DNA of 64,000 nucleotides. Origin: Enoplosus armatus (taxonomy: Eukaryota > Chordata > Actinopteri > Centrarchiformes > Enoplosidae). Below, in pieces: positions 39,862 to 54,200 of this stretch. Within the stretch, counting starts at the first letter, position 1. The number at the start of each line of letters is the position of its first letter. The stretch is taken from assembly GCF_043641665.1 (NCBI RefSeq), contig NC_092190.1, forward strand, positions 16,217,548-16,281,547, read 5' to 3'. Position numbers and translations under genes: made by a program. The notes under the pieces are model-generated. The model had not been told where the DNA came from, did not search any database, and saw only the letters and a list, made by a program, of their open reading frames with translations.

Positions 39862-42800
39862 ATTGCACACTTACACTCATACAGAGACACACAGAGCCTC
39901 CATACTGGCTGCACAATGTCAGGAGTGTTGTTGATGCGCCATGAGGAAGAGGAGGATACGAGGGAAAAGGCTATGAGAAGAAGACAGGGGGAGATAAGTC
40001 AAGCGAAGTGTGAGAGAGGAGGGGGAGGGACAGACATGGAAGGAGGCAGAGGGGAGGAGGAGAACATGACAAATGGGCAAATATAGGAAAATAAAAGAGG
40101 TAAAAAGAAAGACGAGGTGGAGGGAAAATGGAGGTGATGGAGATGAGAGAAGACAACTGGAGATTTATTACTCTATTGACTAAAGCTTACAGCGTTCTCT
40201 GTAACTCCCATGTTGAGAAATTGATTCTGTTGACCTTCACAGCACCATAAATTAAACCATAGTCTCATGACTGAGGAGCCTCATGAGTTATTCGCCTCTG
40301 TGCCAAACAGCCTTGAGTCTTTACCACCTTACCAGGCTCGTCAGTAGTTGTTTACCTCAATGGATTTTCTTTCATTTATGATTTGTACTAATACAAAAAT
40401 CAGTGGTGATTGAATTATCGGTGAATCAGATTTTCAAGACAAACTGACATTTGAGTTCTCTACACTATAATTATACTATAGCATGCTATCACTACATATT
40501 TTCCCCTTTTTTTTTTTTTAAAGGAGTAGAGTATACAACTGTGGTCAGACATATTTGTAGAAACTGCATATAAACCTCGAGCCTCAGTTGTTCCGTGATG
40601 TTCACACATACAGACTCACATACGGAGAGCGACCGGCTGCCATTCATATAAAGATAAACCTAATCTCTGTTCTGTTCACATTACTTGCACAAAGACCAAT
40701 TCTTACTGTTTTTTTTTTTTTTGCCATAATTGGTTTGGGTGTGCATTTTATTTCTCCTCTCCTAAAAACACAATTTCCTTCTCTCTCTTCTTTTTGTCTT
40801 ATCACTGGAGGAAGGAAGGTTCATTAACTGAAGCTTCAAATTTAGCTTTGCTGGATAAAAAGTGAAAAAAGGGAAATCCTGACCTTCTACCTGGTGATTA
40901 CAGCATATTTCATTGCCTTGTGTGAACATGTTGTAGAAAAAAACGAGATTTACCACTGAAGAGGTCCCTCTCAGTTTATTTAGTACATTGTTTAATAGAA
41001 TACATGTCTGTGAGAGAAACACTGATCATCAGATAATAGCAAACCCGCTGTGACTGTTAGATTAGTACTTCTTAAGTTCACATTGGTGGAGCTGACTACA
41101 GGTTATGTATGATACTGAGTGAAGCGCTGCCTGTTGGGAAGCAAGCCGTGGCGTGTCTTGCTTGGTCTCGCAGTAGAGAGCAGCAGAAAGCCGGCTGGCT
41201 GGGTCCATGCTCGTGTGTAAGCGGCTGTCAGACAGCGGCCATGTAGCCGGTGTCATTGAAGTCGATTTCCCTGGACGGGACCGTGGTGGAATTGATTACT
41301 TCTTTTGTAATTGGCAGACACTGAGGCATAGGGGACAGGGGGAGGTGTCTGTAGCCAGATGCTTGTGCACTGAATGAGAATGTGTTGATGTGTGTGTGTG
41401 TGTGTGTTTGACTGAGACGGTAATGGATTCTCATTAGTGAGGCAGGAGCTTTAAACATCTCTGTTCAAATGCCTTTTGGCCTCTTTCCTAGTGTTTGCAC
41501 ATTTGTGTGTTATGAGAAATGGGAGACAGCTCAAAACATATATACATGTATGCTGCTGCGGTGGTTTCTCAAACTGGGGACCTGAAATTGTATACGTTTT
41601 TCAGAGGATTTCAAGATGTCACCAATGACAAAGAATGTAATTTAATCAGAAAGCACCTCAATATATTTTATAGAATATAAAAGAAAGTGTTCATTGGAAT
41701 CTCTTTGAACACTATTAAAGGTACTCTGGTATTTTTCAGACTGGGTCTTACTCTCATAATTGTGGCCATTGTGGAGGAGCCTTGATTTAAAATAACATTT
41801 CTTTCCTTATACATAATTATATATATATACATATAAAATATTATTCAAATTACAGTAAAAAGCACTATAGTTTAGCGTAGTTAGTCTCTGAGCATTGTGA
41901 AATGGTCTACCTTTCGGTTCAACCATGTCCAAGAAACCAGTCCCTATACATATTACAGGTATTTGTGTGTTGTACAATTCTGGGCACATGTTTGTAGATA
42001 AAAATACACACATACATACATTATATCCACTGTATATATGTGCGTATGGTGCCATAATGTAGTGTATCGCCTGGTGTAACAAAGGTGCTGTCCCTAGAGA
42101 ACCTGGAGTATAATCCTGTGGAAATATGCTAATGACTTTAGACTTCAAGTGGGCTTTAGTCAATGAGGCTTAAAGCATTTTACTTTAAATGATAAACATG
42201 CACACCCACACGTACACGCAGATACAGGGTATTTCTGTATTTTTGCCACAGGCAGCGCTGTCTGTCCACTAACTTTAGTCACGGTGCACCTGAAAGTAAC
42301 ACTTTGTGCCTCAAACCATAGGCCTAGATTAACAGTGTGAAGCGAGGGAACCTGTGTGTGTGTGTGTGTGTGTGTATGTGTGCGTGCATGTGTGTGTGTG
42401 TGTGTCTGCTAAACACACATTACATTTTCTCTCGCTTGGGTAACCCAGCTGCTCCCTTCCTACAAAAACGGCCGTTATTTTACCTAAGCTCTTTCACTCC
42501 AATTAACATAATTTTCAGCCACCTTTGTTTCTATTTAGTTCAGAGACATAAAAGTAATTGAACCAGCCACTTCTAAATTGAAAGTTTATAAAAAACTGAC
42601 CTTGTTAGAGTGTGTGTTTGTACCTCAATACATATATGTTTGGGGAAAACATGAGCGTGACGTTGTGTGCATTTATGAAAAGCTGTGGTGTCCTGTGTAT
42701 TATTTCTGAGTGATTATTTGTGTTGGTGCTATATTATTATAGCTTTACAATATACGCAGATGTGGATTTACAGCTGTCTTGACTTGGGAGAGTATCATCC

Positions 42801-45176
42801 CTTTAACGCTACAAGCTGGAGTTGACTGGGGCACCAGCCAGCCTCCCCTCTCCCACTTCAGCTGAATAAAAATGTCTGTGGAAGAGCTAACACTGGCTCC
42901 ATGCCCAGACCTAATATTCTTGGATATCACTGTGGTGTTTATCGGAAAGCTCAAAGTGAAACTATTTATACATCCTTGTCACCTCATAAACGGTGGTTTT
43001 GGAGAGGGCAGTCCATTCATCCTTTTGTACTTTCACCCTTTATGTAGACAGTAAGGAGTTGTAAGGAGGGAGAGGGTAGGTGAGAAGCTGTAGCAGGGTG
43101 TGATCTAAGGACACGTGTCTTAAGAAAAGATCCAGGGGAATTTATGACTTTTTTACTGTGTTGTATTTAGAGCAGAAATTAATAAAATGGATCATCCAAA
43201 CACATCTGAAGATGGGCAGTCACATTTGACCACATTAAGACCTTGTATTTGCAGCCCAAACTGTCATAAGAGCTCCAACAGTAAAGCATTTGCCAAAAAT
43301 GAATAGCATGTCAAGGTGTTTACTGTCAACTTTAAAGCATGTGAGTAATGCAAGATCTCCAGCCTTTTGGCAAGCAGAAGAGAAATTTGATGTATTTACC
43401 AGCGCTATTTAATATCAGATTTAGTTGTAATCCAGTTTAATCATATCTACTGTTGTCACAATCAGGGCACAAGATTCATGTTAGAGCCAGGTGGAAAGAG
43501 GGAATTTATGGTAGGAGAAGCAGGCAGTTCTCCCTCATCATTTTTATTATATTGCTTTTTTTTTTTAAGTTATTCATTTTTGTAAAGACACACAAAGTAG
43601 AGCAGAAGACGATGCAGAAATTGAACTCTTGTGCTATGAATTGTGAGTATGAGGCACGGGCATTAGCCGACTTACATATTAATTACCTGCTGTTCAGGAT
43701 GTAGACTGTGTTCGTATTTGTTAAGATATTCCAGGCAGTCTGTGTTGAGAGTGTAGCAGTGCAGTATGGAAAAGTGCAATTTTCATGGGCATTTACTGCT
43801 GCGTGCTGAAGCCTAGCTGGGAAAAAAAACACTCCAGAGTGCATTTGTACCTCTTCACGAAATCTAATCACAATTGGACCAAGCTTGATGAAGCAAGATT
43901 AACTAGATGTTTCAGTTCACTGTCTGAACTGTCCAAATAGATTTGACTTGGAAAACTATTCAGTGACTTCCCATTGCATCATTGCACACACTGTTACAAT
44001 TCATAATTAGGTTTTAGTGCAGTTTTATCTTAATTTAATGAATAAACACATTTTGTTTTATTTCTATGGTTTGTTAGACCCCTTTTACTTCTCAGTTCTT
44101 TCCCACTTCTTTCTTCCAACAAGCTTTTATTTTTTTCAGTGGCTCTTGTGGTACTACAGTGCCTCTGATTGTGCACCGATGTGGCAGGAACCATTTATAA
44201 TCAAAATTACAGACACAATTGTAAAACCCTCTTGTGTTGTCTTTTCCATCCACAAGCAGCTGGTTGAGATGCAAAGACAGAGCTGTTTGTGGAGCAGAGG
44301 AAATGGAAAGGGGGGGAGGAAGGTGATGGTCCACAAGCTCTGAAGCAGAGTTAGAGTTAAGCAGAGAATCGCTACTCTTCCATGAAACCAGCCTTTGACT
44401 TTTGCCCCCTTCAAGACTTCACAAGTCAGAAATGTGACATGGTGCATTCAAGTGTCTTTGTTTGGGTGTACTAACAAAAAGCACACTGTGGCAAAAATGT
44501 GTTGTTTTGTAGGCAATAGTAAAGTAGTATGGGGAAACAATAACAGAAATGGCACCTTGTAATAGTCCTTTTTCACAGCAGATATTTTGACTTGTCAAAG
44601 TGGGAAAAGCAGAGGTGTTGCTAATAACATTAACGATGGCTCCGCCCCAGTACAACATGGCGCTGTGACTGCTCTGTTATTGGCTGGGGGCTACACACCC
44701 ACTGCCCAAAGGTTGATGCCCAGAAACATCCCGAAACACAGCAAAATAAGAAAATACATGCAGAGGGCAGGGTCTCTGCAGATATAGACACCACCACACA
44801 CTTCTAGTGGGTCATACTATTGTAGGTTCTGCCTTTAATTTAAGTTAACATGCAGCTCAAGTGATAATAAGGATAAATTAGAAATGGAGACTATGAGTGG
44901 ATCCACTGGGTCTTAAACAGCATGCGTGTGTCTCCAAAGGCAGTGTCTGTCGTCAGTTTCAAATAGTTCCTCCGTAACAAAAACACAGTGTGTCTGGTTA
45001 TTGAATCCAGGCTTTATTAAAGATCCTGGGGTCTTAATTGAGGTCTGCCAGCAGCAGGACCGTGCCCGATCGATGGCATTTCACTCCCAGTGGGCTTTGT
45101 AGATATGGCTGGTCTATCTGAAAGGACCCGGCCCCAAGGGAGACCACTCAAGAGGACAGGAGAGGACTGACAGGCA

Positions 45177-45219
<43 letters not shown>

Positions 45220-48200
45220 TGTACCTGTTCTCTAGCTAATGTGCACACTTACACATGCTTATTTGCTTGCTGGTATATATACAATCCAGATGCACAGACT
45301 GAGATATACTTTTTCTTACAGTCATTAAAAGGCACACACTTGCTCTCTCCACTTCTGTCTTTCTTTTCTTTTCATTTCTCTTTCTTTCTCTCATGCTCAC
45401 AAACACACACAGACACACTCAGCAGGAGGTGAGTGGCATGGCGTGGAGATAAGGTTGCTATCAGGCCTTCATCAGGGACGGCTGCTCTCTCATCTGTCAC
45501 GATGGCCTTTTTCTTTATCAGCTCCATCAACTCTCCTTGCTGCTGCTCTTCTCTCAGTCCTCTTCCTGTCTTTGTTTATTATATTTGACCCTCTACAGGC
45601 CAGGGAGGAACAATATATTTTGTGAAAGTATAGACATGCTCTTCTTTATGTATGATGGCAGTGCACTTGTGTTTTAGTTTATCCTGTCTGTCAAATACTA
45701 AAAAAGTCATTCAGAGCCCAACAGGAACCAAGTATATTTACATATTTGTATGCGGTTCATCCCCTATTTGCTGTGCATTTCAAGGGTTTGACAGTACTAT
45801 TAAAAAAGCAGGGTCCAGACAAGTGAAAGATCCTGAGGCTTCGTGCAGCTTGAGTCATACTTGTCAGTATGGATTTTATATTGTTTACATTTTCACTGTT
45901 GATCCCAGACTCACTGCTCCCTCTGATACTGTGATATAGAATATTACCCCTGTCACCTGCCCATCCCGAGTCAGCCTAAAGAAATACCCCCCAAGAAACG
46001 CCTCAACATGTTTTAGTTGTAAACATTGTACACACTAGCAAACCTGAAATACAAGGGAACATCATTCAGTAAATATGTTTTATATTCTTGATATTTGTAT
46101 ACACTGCAGTTCTATTGCTTTTATGTTTTTGACGAGGGATTGGTAGGATTGTTGTTTTTTGTGGTTCGGTGCAAACCAATGCATTTGGTGTTGAAATTTC
46201 ACATACAAGAAAAAGTAGTATTTTTACATTCTTAGAATATATTTTTCTAGTAGAGAAGTGCTAAGAAATTAAATTAAACCCTGTGTCAATGTGCAAGCAG
46301 AGAAGGATGTAGGCTTGAGGTACAATTTACAGCATTTCTTGAGGAGAAGAGATTTCAATTTAGTGTTTAGTATTTGGAGTGACTCCACAGTCCTGTGGAT
46401 TGGGAAGATCATTCCACCAGCGGAGAGCCTGTTAGGAAAAGAGAGATGAACATCTTTTCTAAAGTAAATAAAGGAGAAGACAGAAAGAGACAGGGAAGGA
46501 CTAAAAAAGAAGTCCAAATACAAATCTTCAGAGCTGGCCAGAAAGTATCTTAATACATGAAAGCCAAATCAGAAGTTTTACGATTTAATTTGCTAGCAAC
46601 CTAGCAATTGTTAAGTAAGTTTAAATACAATTTCTTGCCAGTTGCAGAATTTTTGAGCTATATTCTAACCAAGCACAGGTTTATTGAGGAGCTTGGCAGG
46701 TTAAGTGGACATATGTGTCTAATCCAGGGACAAAGAGACCAAGATTGAACCTCAAACTTCCAAGAGGACGAAAAAGTGCCTGAAAAAGTTCACTTGGAGT
46801 TCTCTGAGAACTAGACATATAGAAAAATATTACTGTTTAACGGTATCAATAAGCCACGCGTTCATATAGGTTGAACTGCTAGATTATACAGGAGTAAGCT
46901 TGTCAGAACTCATAACACACAGTCTATAGTTATACCTCTGCAGGTATTACAGTTATAGAGCTGCTTCATGCTAAGTAGATGTCCTCACAAGAAAAGTCTG
47001 TCCGGGTTTTTAAGAGTACTCTGTGTTCAGCGTGTAATGCGTATACACACACTTACACACTGTGTCACTTTCACGCTCTGATGATACCAGCTCCTGGGCA
47101 TTGCTTCCTTACCTGTGTCTTATCATACATTATACCTGATATAACGGTGTGTTAAGCTTTGATGGAGCTCAGGAAGAAGTATTAGGTTTGATATAATGTG
47201 CTGGAGCAACAGAAGCGTAGCGCTGCCAGTATTGTAATGTAAGAGCCCACCGAGCCTGCTGTAAGAGATGATTAATACACTCTTTGATGTCTTACCGCCA
47301 AAGCGACTTGCAGAAATAATCCGTTTACAATGGCTCTGATGTGTGTGCCTCTGTTTTGTGTGTGTGTGTCCATTCCAGTGGAGTTCACCAAACTGGACCT
47401 CGCCTCTTTGCAGTCTGTCCGTCAATTTGTCCAGAGCTTCAAGGAGCGAGACCTACCGCTAAATATTCTGGTCAATAATGGTGAGTGGAGATGTCATGTT
47501 CTTGCCATGTGTGGGCTGTGTACTGTACATGCAGAGGAGTCCATCTGGCAGTCAGTGAGAAAAGTAGAAATCCTCTGCACAGCGGTGTCATTTAGCTGCT
47601 GCCACCTGAGTGAATTTGAAAGGATTTAAAGCATTATACGCAGCTCACTGAAAAAATATTTTACATGCAGTAGACTTCAGCTGTACTGTCAGCAAGTACT
47701 GGAAGCAGTGTGTTTTGCATATGCTGCATCAGTTAGTGCAGTAGTTCCCAATATTTTATGCCTGATGTACCCTCACATTCATTGACACCATCCGTCATCT
47801 TCCAAATGTGTTTGAACTGAAAATGGATGTTATTTAACTCTATTAATGATATAAAAGTGGATATTGTTCCACACAAGACATAGAGACCCTGGAATTGTCG
47901 ATGTGCTTGGTCTCTTTAATTTTTTTCTGTGGGTTTGGTCAAGTTTTTATTCATATGACGACCACTTTGAGTGGTACTTTTAGTTTATCTGTTTCAGTTT
48001 CTCTGCTAGCTTGCTGACCAGTTTTCATGCACTCTCAAACTCAGCACGTAGTGTTCAGGCCACAGGTGTGATCTGTGCCCATATTGATGAGTCAGCCACT
48101 GATGAGCCACATCACAGGTGTGATCTGTCTTCAGTTTATCTAGTATATTGGATAAGAAAAGCAGTTCAGTGCAGAGTATTTTTCCTTAGACACAAACTCT

Positions 48201-51200
48201 TCCTAAAGCCAACTGAAAGAGGAAAAGTGTAATAATGGACACTTAGTGAGAGACTTTGTACCACTGCATATTCAGATACTCTCTATGGCTGCAGCCAGAC
48301 TGAAACAGAAGCGACATACCTGTTTAAGTTCCTATATGAATATACTATGAAGACCACACATAATGGTGACCTCCGTGTTGAGCACTGCAGACACATTAGA
48401 GACGCCTATGGAACTGTTTGTACTTTAACCAGTATGTCCCCTTTTTACGTTATGTGTGTTAACATTCAAACTTCAAACACTGACATGTATTTTTGTGTGC
48501 TTTAAATGCTTGTGTTTGTGTGTGTCAAGCGGGTGTCATGCTGGTTCCTGAGAGCCGTACTGAGGATGGATTTGAGCAGCACTTTGGCGTGAACTACCTA
48601 GGCCACTTCCTGTTGACCTGGCTGCTCTTGGACACTCTGAAGGATTCTGGGAAATGTGGTTACTTCTCCCGTGTGGTCAACGTCTCCTCCTCTGCCCACC
48701 GCATCGGCGAGGTCAGACTGAATGACCTAAATAGCTGGTAGGCTCACATATACAAACGCACTCACGCACACTTTAGCAATCACAACCATATCAAATGATA
48801 TATTACAAAGTTGACCATTTACAAATAGAGTCATGTTTGAAGAACATTGAGTCAATATGAGAAGGATAATTCCAGTATTTTTAAACTGGGATCTTATTTT
48901 CATACTTTTGGCTATCATTCCTCCTACTAATAACGACATTGTAACAACGTTGTAACTGTGAACATGGTGACATCGCTCATATGATCAAACAGGATGTAAA
49001 CAAATCCCAATGGACAAACAAATGGACTACAAAAATAATACGATAGTTGTATTAAACAGGAATCATCCCTGAACTGTGTTGTTTTGTTTTATTTTGAAGA
49101 ACATTTCAAGCCCCAACTTGTCACACTCACCTGCATGTCCTCTGTGCTGGCATCACCAACACAAGTGCCTCATTTTCTGTTGGCATTAGGGGGGAAACTG
49201 TTGGCTCCAGTTGGCTCAGTATCATTCCAGCTAGCAGCACTGCTGTCCAGAAGCATTAGCTGCCTGAATATCTTCATTGTGTTGCTACCTTAGTGGTGGA
49301 CTATGGCTCGTACTGGTGTGCTCTGCCTCTCAAAACATGTTATAAAATATAAAGTAATTTATAATATCCTAATTTAATCCAAAAGTCTTTCAGTTTAAAA
49401 TGTGCGAGTAATTTGTCAAATCTACTATGGAATTTATATATTTTTCATCTTCTGTGCAGTTTATTAACATATTATTGTCTGATAATTGCTGCACATACTT
49501 TTCCTCACCAGTGCTACCACCAGTATTGATGCAAGGGATAACTCTGACCAGATTTTACTAATCCACGACCAAAAGCTGATTTTTAGTTGTGACGTCCCTA
49601 AATACTACCGTATAGGAAAGAGTTACAGCAGCAGCAACAGATATGTGGAGATGTCAGTATTGTCAGCAAGATGGAAGGAACGTAATGGCTGCTACATATT
49701 TTTCTCTGTGTATGTTTGAGGTTTTACATTTCACACTTGTACCACCTGTTAGCTATGATAAAAATAAAAAATAAAATGGAACATCATTATCCTCAAGTGC
49801 ATATCGAGTACTCAAACAGTCTAGTCTTGTTTCACAGATGTGTGTTTCAGAGGGACCAGCTTTACGCATATATCAGTATAATATTAATGGGAGTTTGTGC
49901 ATCCACGATTTAAACAACCAAACAGATACACCAAAGAGATATTAAGATTACTTTGCCGGTTGAAAACATGAACTGTAAATCCCTTAACAGGCACACACAT
50001 ACACAAACAGCAGATGTTAAAAAAGAAAAACTGCAGTGTAGCACTCACTGCTTGGCTAATGACAAAATGACTTTCCTTTCCTGTAGATGGTGCACATCAG
50101 CATGTGGACATCTGCAGGTCTGACCTGCTGTTGCTGATACTTTGATTGCAGATAGGTGGCTCTGTGGCTCTGCAGTGGAATGATATTATCTGGTTTCAAA
50201 TGCTTCACATCAATGACACTGTGCGTCCTTATGACACGCTGAGCCGATTCAGACGATTCAGAGATGTCTTGTTAAGTTTCCACCTCTTACATGGAAACAT
50301 GTTACCCATTCTGGCAACAGCTGGTTGGAATGAACTGAACAAAACTGAGAAAAACAGCTGTTTACCTGCCTTTTACTCTCCTTATATTTAAACAGAGGCA
50401 CATTCCATTGTCATGGTCTGACTGTGTTTCTGGCTTTCTCTCTCTTCAGCCAGTCTTATTCAGCCCATGCTGCTTACTGTCACAGTAAGCTGGCCCAGCT
50501 GTTATTTAGTTACCACCTCCACCAGGAGCTGCAGCGTGGAGGTGTCCCACTGAGTTCATGTGCTGTGGATCCTGGCATGGTGGATACTGCTCTCTATCGC
50601 CACCTGTGGACGCCCCTCTGCCTGGCACAGAGCACCATTGCTCACCTGCTTTTCAGGGTAAAACACTGCTCTGACTTTCATCTGCTTTATTCACACAGAG
50701 GCCAAGTTAGTTTGATTAATGTTACCCTTCAAGAGGGCAAAGCAGATTTTTAATTATCCTTGAAAAATAAAGCTTTAGTTTGAGCGTTTTTCATCAATAA
50801 CCTGATTGTAAAACTTAATTAACTAAACACTAAACACTTTTTTGTAAGATCATATTTTTTTTTCCAGGACAGGGATATTTTAAGGACACTAAGGCCTTAA
50901 TCTTGAAATTTTTCTGTATCCCCCAAGCTGCAGTTTATTCTACTGTTGTCCTTGTTAGGTTTTCGCTAAATGACTGGAATGGAAATGTCTAGAAGGTAAA
51001 ATGTAGTTTCTGAAGGTCTGTGAAAGATTTGCAAACCAAAATCTTCTTTTTTTGGTCGGAAGGAGCTACTGTACCCTCCAAATCTTTTGCAGCAATAAAG
51101 CATGTATCAAGAGCTTGTAGTCAGAGGAGCTTAAGTTTTCATTTTATAACTTTACAACTGAACCAAACTGCTTCCTCCCTTAGCATGTCACGTTGAAATC

Positions 51201-54200
51201 TTGGATATCTTTTGCAAAAGTAAATGATGATTATAATCATGTTTTTTTCTTCTAACAAACAGTCGTGCTAGTCACTATGTTAGACATTTAAAAAACAGTA
51301 GTTTTGCAGTCTACATGGTTCCAGATACCACTGTGACCTGAAAAAACTAACTGGAGTGCAGACATTGTTCAGGATTTTATTATACAAGATGAAACACAGA
51401 CACTCGTGCATGCACACACACATATACACCGCCTATCCACATCACTGAAAATGGAAGTGCTACTAGAAATCAAGACAGGCTTTTTTCACTGTGACTTGTA
51501 TTTTAAAATGTTTCTTGCATAGCTTAAAGCGCTGGCCGCAGGCTGCTGTTAATGTCCCTGGGATTTAATGGAAGGAGACGTTTGTGCGTGTTAGAGCCCA
51601 AAACTGCAATTGTCACAGGCATTTGCCTCCAAGCACAACCTTTGGGATGGTTCTGCCCCACATACGCAAACTCACACACACAAACTCAGGCATGTAATCA
51701 TTAACACACACACACACACACACACGCACACACATACTGTGATTCTCTCCTGTTACAGCACCTTTTTCTTTCAAACCATAACATTTAGGTTCATGCAGAG
51801 CCAAAGGCTAGAACATAGATAGAAAGAGAAAGAACACAGAGAGTAGGCCTACATTATTAATCCCAAAACAAACAAACAACGGTTAGCACAATCAAGGACG
51901 TAGATAAAAAATTCATAATAACTTAGGGATAAATAATAACAAAGTTATATCTCCAACTAAAAACTTAACCTAATTGAAATTAGGACCATACTCTAATTCT
52001 AAATATAATGTATACAGTGATAGTGTCTGGTAATGTACTGTACCTAAATATCTATATGATGAATCTACTGTATATATACACAGGTGTGTGCATATTGATG
52101 ATGGAAGCATGTGGGCGACCACTAAAAACTAAATGACAATTGTAATTTTAACAATACTATGTGAGGTTTTGTATTAAAGAAAATCTGAATGTGGTGTGTT
52201 CACATGCATCATTTTTTATTTGAACAGACACTGACGGTTTTAAAAATAAAGTAGACACAAGGCACTCAAAAAGTCGATGAAACCAGCAGCACCTTTTGGC
52301 AGCATCAGTATTTATTATAATTAGTGAATATTGTTAAAGAAAATCAGTGAAGTCAGACAGCAGCAGACCAACAGGTGAGCTGAAGTGAGTGGCCTGTTTT
52401 TTTCTTTTTCTCATTATTAAAGACAAAACCAATACTAAGAGAAAGCAGGACAATACACAGTCATGGAAGGGCGGTTGGAGGAGCGAGGGGTGTCAAGGTG
52501 GAGACACCACCAGCCCAATCCTGCCGCATATGGGATGGGTTTGCGGTGCCTCCGGGCCTGGCACCTTCACAAGAGGTCTGAGAGTGCAGAGTAATACCCT
52601 TTACATCAGAACAAATCATCATCATTCTCGTACACCACGGCCAACAAATCATCAAGGCACATGAGGAAGCATGTACATCATGCATCCAGGATCTCAGTTT
52701 CAACAGCAGACAAGGCACCAAAACAGACAAACTACTGGAAAAATGATCTAACCCAAAATATTCAGAAATAACCTGATTAGAGTCTGTGAGACCGCTATTC
52801 TGCTCCTGAAGAGCTGTTGCTGCTTGTTCCATTTCTAACAAATCCAAATCATCTTTAAGCCAGTTCTCCAGGTTGAAACTATTCGTTTTTCTCAGTTTCC
52901 AATCAGTAAGTGTGGTCCTCTTTAACTTAACATGCTAGATCAATGAGTCGTTGCATCTCCCTTGATGTTATTGGCATCGTTTGAATTAAACTGCATTTTC
53001 AGTTCATTAAATTCAATAATACTGCCATCAGAAAGAAATTGATACAGTTTAGTAATATTTTTTCTGCTGCCAAACCCCATTAAAAATCAGTTTCCTCCAG
53101 CTGTAAATAGTGGGTTCTTCCAAATTGAACAATAAGGAAAATATAAGCCAGAAATAGAAGAATATGAAGTTCTTTAGCTATGACACATGAATGGGGAATT
53201 AAGAGGTTACTAATACTTATATTACATTTATATATTTGTTATTTTCTGCAATGTCTGTTATTATCAGCAATCTTTTGTTCCAACTAGCCCCAACTACCTG
53301 CTTGTTTTTTATATGGGGATATTTCCACCGCTGGATGCTGAATTGAAGGCGCTCTTAACATTATATGAAAAAGTCGCCTTATGTTACCAGAGGTGAGGCG
53401 GCCAACAATGAAACCCACTTGATCCTCATGAATTAAAGATTAAACTCAAGACACATTGCAAGCATCTTTGCACTTTATTGCAGCCAGATTGCAGCCTTGA
53501 TCTCTGACTCTGAGACACCTTTTTCCAAATATTCTGTCAAAATTTATTTCATTCATTCATTGCCGAGATAAGAAATTTACACCATATGTCTGTTAAACCC
53601 AACATTTTCTTAAATTCCTCAAACTGCAGAAAGAACAGCATCTGTAGGAAGAGGGCAATCAGAGTGATCTATCGCCGGATCAGATACAAGATTAAAGATA
53701 AGGCACCACATCAGGTTGACAAAAAAGCTGCTTGCTTTAGAGCATTGCGAACAAAAGCAATCAAGAAATCCAGGATATATATAATGTACCTCCTTTTCTT
53801 ATCTGCAAACAAGTCTGTTAATTTGAAAGAAACATTTTTCAAAACCAAGATACTTACACCCCTTGTAGCTCCATTACCTGGAACAGAAAACACTTGGCCC
53901 TTCCATCCTTGCGTTTCTGTGATTTAAGCTCATTCAAGTGGGTTTCTTGAAGCATTGCAACATCTCATGCCAAGTATTTTAAATGTGAGAATATTTTATA
54001 TCACTTTACATTATTTGAGACCCCATTTACATTCCTTGACATCATTTTAAATCGTGTTGGAACTTATTTAAAGCGCTTCTTGGGTTAATATGGGTTAATA
54101 CGTCTCAGGGAGGACGGGGAGGAGGGGGAAATCAAAACACAAAAGACATGTAATGTAATGACACAACAGAGAAGGTACCTGTTGACACCACATGACTCGA

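Larger units (their letters stand above)
39629..47378 (+). other. dhrsx intron 3 (about 7.7 kb)
   Basis: It runs from donor GTAACA to acceptor TTCCAG, phase 1. It contains CA tracts at 39665-39709, 39816-39859 and 45179-45217, a purine-rich strand-biased stretch at 39937-40152, GT tracts at 41391-41408 and 42354-42375, a teleost repeat at 44555-44840, and a possible repeat at 46270-46800. No other coding exon is supported. Confidence 0.8.

Noticed and set aside
39481..39944. Long Cys-Val or Thr-His repeat open frames on both strands
   Set aside because: They are translations of GT/CA microsatellites. The same artefact appears at 16.2, 22.5, 23.6-23.9, 45.2 and 56.9 kb.
53586..53927. Plus-strand 113-residue frame
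   Set aside because: Overlaps what looks like an antisense LINE remnant; no recognised family on this strand.
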